Assembly: GCA_028284665.1 (NCBI GenBank)
Contig: JANQRG010000035.1
Location: forward strand, 124,001-188,000
Length of the DNA stretch: 64,000 nucleotides
Reading direction: 5' to 3'
From: Croceivirga sp.
GTDB lineage: Bacteria > Bacteroidota > Bacteroidia > Flavobacteriales > Flavobacteriaceae
Shown here in pieces: positions 8,499-15,631 of the stretch. Position numbers and translations under genes: made by a program. Positions within the stretch are counted from its first letter, which is position 1, and each line of letters begins with the position of its first letter. The notes beneath the pieces were generated by a model that was not told the origin of the DNA, ran no database searches, and saw only the letters and a program-made list of their open reading frames with translations.

Positions 8499-9452
8499 AT
8501 GAAACTTCACGAAGCTATAATAGAAGTACTTGAGAATATTGGAACTCCAATGACTACTTCTGAGATAGCAAATGAATTAAATAAGACTAAGCTTTATCGC
8601 AAGAAAGACGATTCGGAAATAACCTCATTTCAAATCCACGGTAGAACCAGGAATTATTCCAACTTGTTTATTAGGAATGGCTCAATGGTCAGTTTGAAAA
8701 ATTCTACTACTAAAAAAAACTCCAAAAGACCTCCAAAATGGCATAGGGATGAATTAATTCTTGCCCTTAACCTTTATCACAGTATTGAGGCACGAGAAAT
8801 GGATAGTAAAAATTCAAAAGTGATTGAGGTTTCGGAAATACTGAATAAACTTCCAATACATAAAGAGAGAATAGATAATGTGAAATTTAGAAATCCAAAC
8901 GGAGTATCTATGAAGTTAAACAACTTCAAAGCGATTGACCCAGATTATGATGGAAAGGGAATGGACAGATATAGCAAATTGGACAAAGAAGTTTTCTTTG
9001 AATTTCATAATAACATTGACGAATTAAAACGTATTTCCGAACAGATTAAAACCACTGTTTCTGATAAAGAATTAACAAAATACCTATATCAAATTGGAGA
9101 TGACGATGAAGAAGAACTATTAAAGGTTAAAGAAGGCAAGGTAATTTATAAATTACATAAACATAGAGAACGAAATCCTAAACTCAACAAAAAGAAAAAA
9201 GACAACTATTTAAAAAAGCATGGAAAGTTAGATTGTGAAGTTTGTGGATTTGACTTTTATAAAGTTTATGGTGAACTGGGAAAAGGATTTATGGAATGTC
9301 ATCACAAAATTCCATTATCCGAAATAGAGGGAGAGTCGATAACGACAATCAAGGATTTAGCCTTAGTTTGTGCAAATTGCCATAGAATGCTTCATCGTGA
9401 ATTGGACACTCTAAGTGTTGGTGAATTAAAAAAAATAATAAAAAAGCGGTAG
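8499..9452 (+). CDS. McrA-like HNH endonuclease with N-terminal HARE-type winged helix
   Basis: Probable modification-dependent or other defence nuclease of 317 residues. Domain order: an N-terminal HARE-type HTH (about residues 1-65; PMTTSEIANELNK and SFQIHGRTRNYSNLF are typical), a middle domain with KWHRDELILALNLYHS and KFRNPNGVSMKLNNF as in McrA-type proteins, and a C-terminal HNH domain. The HNH part has the zinc cysteines CEVCGF and CANC and the catalytic ECHHKIPL and CHRMLHR. Codon use is AT-rich like the preceding gene. It sits alone between two attC-like spacers, as a cassette gene would. Substrate (methylated or plain DNA) is not known. Confidence 0.82.
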   Translation: MKLHEAIIEVLENIGTPMTTSEIANELNKTKLYRKKDDSEITSFQIHGRTRNYSNLFIRNGSMVSLKNSTTKKNSKRPPKWHRDELILALNLYHSIEAREMDSKNSKVIEVSEILNKLPIHKERIDNVKFRNPNGVSMKLNNFKAIDPDYDGKGMDRYSKLDKEVFFEFHNNIDELKRISEQIKTTVSDKELTKYLYQIGDDDEEELLKVKEGKVIYKLHKHRERNPKLNKKKKDNYLKKHGKLDCEVCGFDFYKVYGELGKGFMECHHKIPLSEIEGESITTIKDLALVCANCHRMLHRELDTLSVGELKKIIKKR

Positions 9453-9584
9453 CCAACAAGGGCTATAATTCACCGCTCCCCCAACCAAAGGAATATTTCC
9501 TACTTTTAATACGGCTCGACTTCAAACCTGAAAATTTCTACCGAAGTTTTCAGGCTCGAAATCATAGCCAAGACCGTTGACAAT
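9450..9584 (+). repeat. attC-like imperfect palindromic spacer, unit 2
   Basis: The left arm TAGCCAACAAGGGCTATAAT starts at the nuclease stop codon (9450). The right arm is AAATCATAGCCAAGACC then GTTGACA (9576-9582). GGCTATAA and TCATAGCC mirror each other. A -7-like TACTTTTA lies at 9501-9508, and an inner hairpin is formed by CCTGAAAATTT and AAGTTTTCAGG (9528-9555). Confidence 0.62.
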
Positions 9585-9598
9585 ACCAGTAAACACTC

Positions 9599-10507
9599 AT
9601 GAAAGAAATCATAAGAACACCAGAGAATAGATTTGAAAATTTAGAAGATTACAATTTTCAAAGTAATTATTTAAATGTTGAGGAGGGTTTACGATTACAT
9701 TATCTTGACGAGGGCAATGATAGGAATCCAACCGTTTTACTACTGCACGGCGAACCAAGTTGGTCGTATTTATATCGCAAAATGATCCCTATTCTTTCGA
9801 AGAATTTTCGAGTTGTTGTTCCCGATTTAATTGGATTTGGCAAATCAGATAAATTAATTCACCGACAGGACTATTCGTATCAAAAGCATATTGATTGGAT
9901 TTCAACCTTTATAGAAAAACTTGACCTAAAAAACATCGTTCTTTTTTGTCAGGATTGGGGAGGATTAACCGGTTTACGAATTATTACGGAAATGAATAAT
10001 AGGTTTGCTATGGTCATAGCCTCAAATACCACATTACCAACGGGTAAAATACCTATGCCCGAGAGTTTTTTAAAATGGAGGGCGTATTCACAGCATTCAC
10101 CTGGATTCAATATTGGTAAGGTAATAGATATGGGAACTATTCAGCCCCTTTCCGAAAAGGTTTTTGAAGCATACAATGCACCCTTCCCTTCCGAAGAGTA
10201 TAAAGCCGGGGCACGTATTTTCCCAACTTTGGTACCCATATCACAAAACGACCCCGAAGCAATTAAAAACCTGAAAGCCTGGGAGAAATTAAAATCCTGG
10301 AACAAACCATTCTTAACCCTATTTGGGGATGAAGACACTATAATGATTGGAGCGGAAAAAGCATTTCAAAACTTAGTCCCGGGTGCCAAAGGACAACATC
10401 ACAAAATTCTCAATGCAGGACACTTTATCCAGGAAGAAAAGGGCGAAGAACTCGCAGAATTAATAGTTGAATTTTATAAAAAAAATACGCCCGCCAACAA
10501 TGTATAA
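9599..10507 (+). CDS. haloalkane dehalogenase (subfamily I-like alpha/beta hydrolase)
   Basis: Alpha/beta-hydrolase that hydrolyses carbon-halogen bonds of haloalkanes to alcohol and halide. Landmarks: oxyanion stretch HGEPSWSYLYR (50-60), nucleophile in CQDWGG (Asp119, with halide-binding Trp120), a second candidate halide-binding Trp160, acid in GDEDTIMIG (Asp246), and base in AGHFIQEE (His275). The placement of the acid after strand 7 fits HLD subfamily I. At 302 residues it is of normal length. No signal peptide, so cytoplasmic. Natural substrate unknown; marine halocarbons are plausible. It lies in the accessory block. Confidence 0.86.
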   Translation: MKEIIRTPENRFENLEDYNFQSNYLNVEEGLRLHYLDEGNDRNPTVLLLHGEPSWSYLYRKMIPILSKNFRVVVPDLIGFGKSDKLIHRQDYSYQKHIDWISTFIEKLDLKNIVLFCQDWGGLTGLRIITEMNNRFAMVIASNTTLPTGKIPMPESFLKWRAYSQHSPGFNIGKVIDMGTIQPLSEKVFEAYNAPFPSEEYKAGARIFPTLVPISQNDPEAIKNLKAWEKLKSWNKPFLTLFGDEDTIMIGAEKAFQNLVPGAKGQHHKILNAGHFIQEEKGEELAELIVEFYKKNTPANNV

Positions 10508-10551
10508 AAGCGATTACAACCTAACGGTTATATAAGACCGTTACCTAACAT
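10493..10551 (+). repeat. short attC-like spacer, unit 3
   Basis: A 59-nt unit overlaps the dehalogenase stop. It opens with GCCAACAATGTATAAAAG and closes with ACCGTTACCT. Inside it TAACGGT (10522-10528) and ACCGTTA (10537-10543) form a perfect 7-bp inverted repeat. The length equals that of short classical attC sites. The arms differ in sequence from units 1 and 2. Confidence 0.5.
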
Positions 10552-10986
10552 ATGCAAATTATAAAACCATCTAGGTCCAAAAAGTTCTTAAAAAAGGAAC
10601 TAGGGAAAATTCAGAATCCTGAAGAAGCCTTAAATGGATTTATCTCTTTTTTCCACAAATACAAGACTAAAGCCGAGTTAGGGGACGAAGAGGAAGATAT
10701 GCTTTTATATCAGTACGGAACGTACGATTGGGCCGGCAAGGGTGGAAATTTTGAGTTTAATCTAACGCGTCAGTTTGAAATTCCGAATGACGATGAGTTT
10801 TATCAGTTAAGTTTGACGTTATATTATAAACCGGAATTAGTCGGTGAAATAGAAGATGAAAATTCTTGGTCAACCGATTTTGAAGACATCCATAAATGGG
10901 CCAGCCATATTAAGTCAACAATTGGATTTAAAAAAGTGGACGGAATTAAACCAGATAAAATAGCGATCGAATTCCGGAGGACTTAA
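10552..10986 (+). CDS. hypothetical protein
   Basis: Cytoplasmic protein of 144 residues without signal peptide or membrane segment; not recognised. It is rich in aromatic and acidic residues (DEEEDMLLYQYGTYDWAGKG; FYQLSLTLYYKPEL), suggesting a compact alpha/beta fold. The ATG follows directly after the short attC-like unit, leaving essentially no leader. Base composition matches the surrounding accessory genes. No function proposed. Confidence 0.65.
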   Translation: MQIIKPSRSKKFLKKELGKIQNPEEALNGFISFFHKYKTKAELGDEEEDMLLYQYGTYDWAGKGGNFEFNLTRQFEIPNDDEFYQLSLTLYYKPELVGEIEDENSWSTDFEDIHKWASHIKSTIGFKKVDGIKPDKIAIEFRRT

Positions 10987-10989
10987 AAA

Positions 10990-11130
10990 ACGTTGGGTAA
11001 CACTGGATATAATTCGGCATCCCGTAATGAAAGACGTGGATAATTCCTATTTTTAAATTGCTTGATTTCTCGCTTGAAGATTTCTTCGAAATTTCCAGCA
11101 CTCAAATCATCTTCGGACTATTATAACAAT
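10990..11130 (+). repeat. attC-like spacer, unit 4 (decayed)
   Basis: The left arm GGGTAACACTGGATATAATTC (split here after 20 nt in describing it: GGGTAACACTGGATATAATT then C) starts near 10995. The right arm keeps CAAATCAT then diverges (CTTCGGACTATTATAAC). A -7-like TATTTTTA sits at 11048-11055, and the inner segment has facing TTGAAGATTTC and GAAATTTCC words. It resembles units 1 and 2 in order and spacing, with a worn right arm. Confidence 0.5.
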
Positions 11131-11155
11131 AGTAAAACCACTAAAAAAAATTAAA

Positions 11156-11725
11156 ATGAAAAAGCATCAAAGTATCACCGGGATTCTAATCATAACAGTA
11201 GGACTGTTCAGTTGTAATCCCAAAGCCAAAAAAGAAACCGAAGCAATAACAGCAGCGCCGCAAACCGAAGTTGCCGCTGAGCCGTCAGCACCACAAATTA
11301 GTATCGAAGACATTGATGCGATGCGATCTGAAATCGAATCGCTTGAAATAACCCCGGTGGAAGTAACTACTTCGGGCTTACGAGAAAAAATAAAACAAAA
11401 GTGGAGTAACCTCCATTTCTATGTGCAAAACGACAAAGTCGTTAAAGTAAAAACCTATCCCTACCCGGAAATTTCAAAAAGGACGGAAGAATTTTATGCC
11501 AACGAAGATGGACTGGTCTTAGTGGTTATAGAGGACAACGGAGAGGGTACGAAAGGAAAATCTAAAAATGAACTTGATAAAATGTACTACTTCCATAAGG
11601 GCAAATTGCTTGAAGAATTAAAAAAGAATGAAAAATCAGAATATACGGTTAAAGAAAGTGATGCCGAAGAGTTGTTATCTGAATTTAACGAATACCTTGA
11701 AATCTACGAACAGCAAAAGAAATGA
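11156..11725 (+). CDS. hypothetical lipoprotein
   Basis: Secreted lipoprotein of 189 residues. The signal peptide ends in the lipobox GLFSC (Cys at about residue 20), followed by a low-complexity Ala/Glu/Pro linker to about residue 50. The mature part (about 55-185) is charged and mixes alpha and beta segments (VKVKTYPYPEISKRTEEFY; YYFHKGKLLEELKKNE), resembling small periplasmic beta-sandwich proteins, but no named domain is recognised. Its stop lies just before the fifth spacer. Confidence 0.68.
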   Translation: MKKHQSITGILIITVGLFSCNPKAKKETEAITAAPQTEVAAEPSAPQISIEDIDAMRSEIESLEITPVEVTTSGLREKIKQKWSNLHFYVQNDKVVKVKTYPYPEISKRTEEFYANEDGLVLVVIEDNGEGTKGKSKNELDKMYYFHKGKLLEELKKNEKSEYTVKESDAEELLSEFNEYLEIYEQQKK

Positions 11726-11730
11726 TTACC

Positions 11731-11838
11731 TGCTCTAACGATAACCATAAGTAATTGCCTGTCCGTCTGCGAGACAGCCTTAGTACGATAAATAGTAAAC
11801 CCGCCAAGTACGCCTTGTCTAAACCGTTGCGTACAAGT
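11731..11838 (+). repeat. attC-like spacer, unit 5, with an inner palindrome
   Basis: The left arm CTCTAACGATAACCATAAG starts at 11733. The right part is CTAAACCGTTGCGTACAAG (11819-11837). An inner hairpin CTGTC-cgtctgcga-GACAG (about 11759-11777) belongs to the GC-rich dispersed palindrome type also seen at 51231 and 51305. The unit is the least similar to the others. Confidence 0.4.
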
Positions 11839-11852
11839 CATCAAAAACGTAA

Positions 11853-12665
11853 ATGCAAAGAAATCTTGTAATCCTTATTCTTTTCGTATTCCATTGTACA
11901 CTTATTGCCCAGGATACGATTTGTATGAATACGACCCTAAAGCACAGCATTGAATCTAAACACCTGAATGAAACCAGGGACTATTGGGTGAGTTTGCCCC
12001 TTAACTATTCAGATTCATTACGCTATCCCGTCATCTATGTCTTTGATGCCGAATGGCGATTCGATCTGATTAAAAACATTGCCTTTGATTTAGGAGCACA
12101 TAAAAAAATACAAAACGCCATTGTTGTTGGGATCCCACATATTGATTGGGAAAACAAAAGAGGACAGGATCTTACTTTTAGTCAATCCAGGATCGAGTAT
12201 GATGGAGAAAAGGTGGACTCCACCTGGTATAATGCTACTAACTCGGGAGGGGGAATCAAATTCTATAACTATTTGATTCATGAATTGATTCCCAATGTCA
12301 ATACAAACTACGCGACGAACCACCACGAGACGTTGATCGGGCATTCCTATGGAGGTTACTTCGGCGGTTACATTTTGTCCTTAGAGCATCCTTTTGAAGT
12401 CATTCATATCTACGACCCTTCTATATGGTATAGCGACGGGGAGGTTATCGTGAATTTTAAAAAATCGAAGTATTCAAAACATACGAAAATTCACATCACC
12501 TACCAACCCCAACCCGGATTTCATAAAGGCAAAATAGAAGCGTTTATTAAAGCATTGGAGCACAACGAATACATTGAATTATCAAAAGCGTTTTATGAAA
12601 ATGATACCCATAACGGGCTGTTCCTCGATAGTTTTTACGAGGGAATACGTAAAACCAACCAATAA
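11853..12665 (+). CDS. secreted alpha/beta-hydrolase esterase (Fes/EstD type)
   Basis: Exported serine esterase of 270 residues. A signal peptide of about 19 residues (to ALIAQ-like LIAQ) is followed by a fold typical of the putative esterase family that includes enterochelin esterase and esterase D. Visible: PVIYVFDAEWRF (strand and oxyanion region), nucleophile elbow GHSYGGYFGGY (Ser at about 165), and a C-terminal NDTHNGLF with the likely catalytic His. An acid residue is not assigned with certainty. Substrate unknown. It lies between units 5 and 6 of the spacer series. Confidence 0.78.
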   Translation: MQRNLVILILFVFHCTLIAQDTICMNTTLKHSIESKHLNETRDYWVSLPLNYSDSLRYPVIYVFDAEWRFDLIKNIAFDLGAHKKIQNAIVVGIPHIDWENKRGQDLTFSQSRIEYDGEKVDSTWYNATNSGGGIKFYNYLIHELIPNVNTNYATNHHETLIGHSYGGYFGGYILSLEHPFEVIHIYDPSIWYSDGEVIVNFKKSKYSKHTKIHITYQPQPGFHKGKIEAFIKALEHNEYIELSKAFYENDTHNGLFLDSFYEGIRKTNQ

Positions 12666-12752
12666 CATAGGCTGTGCTTTAACTTTCCCGCCACCCTAAG
12701 CTTAAAATTTTTACTTTTAATCGCTACGATCGCTTCGTCCGAACCGCTAGTG
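12655..12752 (+). repeat. attC-like spacer, unit 6
   Basis: The left arm CCAATAACATAGGCTGTGC overlaps the esterase stop. The right arm is CGTCCGAACCGCTAGTG (12736-12752), close to the CCGAACCGTTAG of unit 1. A -7-like TACTTTTA is at 12712-12719 and would give a leader of about 45 nt for the next gene. CGATCG and CGCTTCG words form the inner loop region. Confidence 0.5.
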
Positions 12753-12768
12753 AAAATCTTTATATACC

Positions 12769-13893
12769 ATGAGAAATACAATACTCCTTCTTTTCGTTTT
12801 GGTGGTTGCATGTAAACCCAAAACCGATACCGAAGTAAAAGCAAAATCCCCGCAATTGGTGCAACTTGAACAAAGTATCGACGCCTTGTTTACTTCAGAA
12901 ATAGCTAAAGATGAGCCTGGAGCAGCTGTCCTGATTTCATATGATGGGGAAATGTTAATTGGCAAAGGATATGGCCTGAGGGATGTGCAAACAAAGCAGC
13001 CCATAACAGCGTCAACCAATATGAGAATGGCCTCTGTCAGCAAGCAGTTTACCGCTTTGTGTATCCTTTCCCTGGTGGATCAGGGCAAGTTAAGTCTTGA
13101 CGATGATGCCCATACCTATCTTCCGTATCCCATATTTGAAGGAATAGCAATAAAACAGCTAATCAATCACACCTCCGGACTCCCCGATTATTATGAATAT
13201 TTCGATAAAAACTGGGATCGTAATACTATTCTCGAAAATCAAGAGGTTTTAGATTGGTTGGCCACATCCCCTGAACCTGATTTTGCCCCAGGAGAAAAAT
13301 GGGAATATTCCAATACTGCCTATCTGATGCTTGCCTTAATTGTGGAGAAAGTTAGCGGAAAGGAGTTCTCGGAATTTGCCAAAGAGAATGTCTTTACCAA
13401 AGCTGGAATGCAGCATACGAATTACTTCAACCTGGCGAATCCAATAACCATCCCGGAACGTTCTTTTTGCTATGAAATAGATAGTTTGGGTACCGTGAAA
13501 AAAGTGGATGGGTTTTTCATGAATGGCGTTATGGGTGATGGCGCGGTGTATACCAGTGTCAATGATTATTTTCAGTATGATCTGGCGCTAAGAAATAAAA
13601 ACATACTTTCTCCAAAAGTTCATGAAGCAATATTCAAACCGAGTTCCACTCATGAAGTGGATAGCGTTCAAAGGCATTACGCAATGGGCTGGGGCGTAAC
13701 GGATACTACAGCAAGCCATACGGGAGGTTGGTATGGAACGAATACCTTTGTCAAAAGGTACTTAAACAGACCTTTGACCCTTGCCATTTTTATGAACAGA
13801 AACACTTTGTTCAGCAGTGAATTAATTGGCAAAACCGATTCGTTGGCCACAGCCTATGTAAACGCTACCGCGAACCAGGTGTCTGGTCCGTAG
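12769..13893 (+). CDS. class C beta-lactamase/esterase family serine hydrolase (lipoprotein)
   Basis: Penicillin-binding-protein-fold serine hydrolase of 374 residues related to AmpC, EstB and D-Ala-D-Ala carboxypeptidases. The signal peptide ends in the lipobox VVAC (Cys15). The family triad is complete: SVSK at 89-92 (SxxK), YSN at 180-182 (YxN) and HTGG near 313 (the KTG equivalent). Such proteins include esterases and peptide hydrolases, so true beta-lactamase activity should not be assumed. It follows spacer unit 6 and is separated from the next gene by a 16-bp palindrome, not by a spacer unit. Confidence 0.88.
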   Translation: MRNTILLLFVLVVACKPKTDTEVKAKSPQLVQLEQSIDALFTSEIAKDEPGAAVLISYDGEMLIGKGYGLRDVQTKQPITASTNMRMASVSKQFTALCILSLVDQGKLSLDDDAHTYLPYPIFEGIAIKQLINHTSGLPDYYEYFDKNWDRNTILENQEVLDWLATSPEPDFAPGEKWEYSNTAYLMLALIVEKVSGKEFSEFAKENVFTKAGMQHTNYFNLANPITIPERSFCYEIDSLGTVKKVDGFFMNGVMGDGAVYTSVNDYFQYDLALRNKNILSPKVHEAIFKPSSTHEVDSVQRHYAMGWGVTDTTASHTGGWYGTNTFVKRYLNRPLTLAIFMNRNTLFSSELIGKTDSLATAYVNATANQVSGP

Positions 13894-13908
13894 CTTTGTT
13901 TCGGATCA

Positions 13909-13924
13909 GACCGGGATCCCGGTC
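13909..13924. repeat. perfect 16-bp palindrome GACCGGGATCCCGGTC
   Basis: A perfect inverted repeat in the 50-nt gap between the class C hydrolase and the metallo-beta-lactamase-fold gene. It resembles the CCCGATAGCTATCGGG palindrome in size and setting (just after a stop codon) but not in core sequence. No T-run follows. Confidence 0.8.
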
Positions 13925-13948
13925 GGTACTTAAGAAAAACAAGTGAAA

Positions 13949-14623
13949 ATGATAGCTACATATTTTGGATTCTTGATATTGTTTTCATCTTGTGATGTTA
14001 AAAACGAACCTGTTTATACCGAGTTACAGCCAGGTATCTACAAAATAAACAATCAATACTTCTATAGCGAAAAAGTGCACACCTATCTTATCGAATTGGA
14101 TGATACGATCTTACTTTTTGACGTTCCTACTTATTCGAAAGAAGTCAAAGCATTCATCCAATCGTTCAAAAAACCTGTGCACGCCATCCTATCCCACGGT
14201 TCATGTGGTATTGCCGACGGAACAAGATGGCAAAAAGAAATAGGACTAACCGTCTATGCGCATATAGCCGATACAAATCATCCCTGGTTGAGAATGCAAC
14301 CCGACGTTTTCTTTTCAGCCGTACCTGAATTTGGAGAAAATATCGAAGTTATCCACACGCCTGGTCATAGTGCAGGAGCAATTTGTGTTTTGGAAAAAAC
14401 ATCAAAATCCCTCTTTACCGGAGACACTTTCTATGGCGACTATGATGGTGGCATCCGGGATTTCACCAAAGAACGTCCTGCGGATTACGAAAACCCCTCG
14501 GACAGAATTGAAAGTTGCAAAAAATTGTTGCAGTACGACTTTAAAAATATTTACCCCTTTCATTATGGCATGATCGAAGGCGAAGGAAAAGAAAAATTGA
14601 CGGAATATCTAAAGGATAAATGA
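13949..14623 (+). CDS. metallo-beta-lactamase-fold lipoprotein with degenerate zinc motif
   Basis: Exported protein of 224 residues with a lipobox FSSC (Cys15) and the metallo-beta-lactamase fold. The later metal ligands are kept: His140 in HTPGHSAG, Asp159 in FTGDTFY, and a His in PFHYG. However the first motif HxHxDH reads H83-G-S-C-G-I, so three of its four metal or catalytic residues are lost and hydrolase activity is doubtful. GTG two codons earlier could be used; ATG 13949 places the signal peptide better. Its stop overlaps the GNAT start (ATGA, 14620-14623). Overall similarity to subclass B1 lactamases is possible but not established. Confidence 0.8.
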   Translation: MIATYFGFLILFSSCDVKNEPVYTELQPGIYKINNQYFYSEKVHTYLIELDDTILLFDVPTYSKEVKAFIQSFKKPVHAILSHGSCGIADGTRWQKEIGLTVYAHIADTNHPWLRMQPDVFFSAVPEFGENIEVIHTPGHSAGAICVLEKTSKSLFTGDTFYGDYDGGIRDFTKERPADYENPSDRIESCKKLLQYDFKNIYPFHYGMIEGEGKEKLTEYLKDK

Positions 14624-15135
14624 ATATCAGAAAAGTAAATATTCAAGACGTAGAAAAATTAAAAGAAATCGGAAAGTTGACTTTTGCCGAGACCTTTTCT
14701 TCCGAAAACAGCGAAGAAAATATGAAACAGTATTTGGAAAACGGATTCAAGACTGAAAAACTAACTGCGGAATTGACCGATCAAAACACTGAATTTTACT
14801 TTGCGGAACTTGACGGAAAAATAATCGGATATTTAAAAGTAAATGTTGGACAATCCCAAACCGAAATAAAGGACAAAGATGCGCTCGAAATTGAACGGAT
14901 TTATGTTTTAAAAGCATTTCACGGAAAGAAGGTTGGACAAATCCTTTTCGACAAAGCGATTGAATTAGCTAGGGAAAAAAGTGTGGAATATGTTTGGTTA
15001 GGAGTTTGGGAACAGAACCCAAGAGCAATCCGATTTTATGAAAAAAACGGATTTGTAGCGTTTGGCAAGCACATTTTCAAACTCGGAGATGATGAACAAA
15101 CCGATATAATGATGAAATTAAGGCTCAAAAAATAG
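14620..15135 (+). CDS. GNAT family N-acetyltransferase
   Basis: Cytoplasmic acetyl-CoA-dependent acetyltransferase of 171 residues. The GNAT core is clear: EIERIYVLKAFHGKKVGQIL contains the acetyl-CoA loop (Q/RxxGxG/A equivalent HGKKVG, about residues 107-112), followed by NPRAIRFYEKNGF (motif B). The arrangement resembles PaiA-like spermidine acetyltransferases, but substrate is not predictable. It overlaps the preceding gene by four bases and so is probably co-translated with it. GNAT genes are common integron cassette cargo. Its stop is followed by spacer unit 7. Confidence 0.9.
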   Translation: MNIRKVNIQDVEKLKEIGKLTFAETFSSENSEENMKQYLENGFKTEKLTAELTDQNTEFYFAELDGKIIGYLKVNVGQSQTEIKDKDALEIERIYVLKAFHGKKVGQILFDKAIELAREKSVEYVWLGVWEQNPRAIRFYEKNGFVAFGKHIFKLGDDEQTDIMMKLRLKK

Positions 15136-15218
15136 CAACCTGGGATTTGAGTTGTGTTTCCGATAGCTATCGGGATTGGAATTTCCCTCCCGACGCATAG
15201 CCGGACCGTTAGCTACAA
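15131..15218 (+). repeat. attC-like spacer, unit 7, containing a dispersed palindrome
   Basis: The left part AATAGCAACCTGGGATTTGA overlaps the GNAT stop. The right arm CGACGCATAGCCGGACC leads to GTTAGCT (15209-15215), matching unit 1. Between them lies CCGATAGCTATCGG (15160-15173), the core of the palindrome found at 5847. So a short palindrome sits inside an attC-like spacer. Confidence 0.55.
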
Positions 15219-15229
15219 TTGTAAGTGAA

Positions 15230-15613
15230 ATGGACAAATTAGAGTATAGCATATCATTGCGAAAAAAAGGACTTATCTCAGATGAGATCAAAAAGAAAAT
15301 GAAAGAGAAAGGATTTGACGATGCTGAAGTACAGTATTACCTGAAAAGATCGGATGAAATCTTTATAAATCAGTCCATTAACTATAAGAGATCGAAGTCC
15401 GGGGGAAAATACAAGAGTGGCCTTAAGATGATAGCTCTGGTACTTAGTCTTATCCTCTTAATCGGTGTGTTTTTCGGCTATGCAACGATGGGTTTGTTGG
15501 GAATATTTATTATATGGGTTTTGGGTGGCTATAGGCTAGGCTTGTTTTTGTTGGCACCACAACGCTTTATGAATTGTTTAACGCAACCAAATGCCACTTT
15601 TGGCATACTGTGA
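15230..15613 (+). CDS. small protein with RecX-like N terminus and two membrane helices
   Basis: Protein of 127 residues from ATG 15230. The first 50 residues are charged and helical (SISLRKKGLISDEIKKKMKE, followed by KGFDDAEVQYYLK), a pattern reminiscent of the three-helix units of RecX or SHOCT-like domains. Then come two hydrophobic segments (about 67-88 and 89-108). The tail after GLFLL is unlike the rest and may be a foreign end, as if the original gene was truncated. Not identified; membrane location inferred. An upstream in-frame start at 15176 lies inside the spacer and was not used. Confidence 0.6.
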   Translation: MDKLEYSISLRKKGLISDEIKKKMKEKGFDDAEVQYYLKRSDEIFINQSINYKRSKSGGKYKSGLKMIALVLSLILLIGVFFGYATMGLLGIFIIWVLGGYRLGLFLLAPQRFMNCLTQPNATFGIL

Positions 15614-15631
15614 TAAAAAACATCCTTTGCC

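Noticed and set aside
12769-14623. Claim of beta-lactam resistance genes
   Set aside because: The class C-type protein belongs to a broad hydrolase family and the metallo-fold protein has lost key residues, so resistance cannot be inferred.
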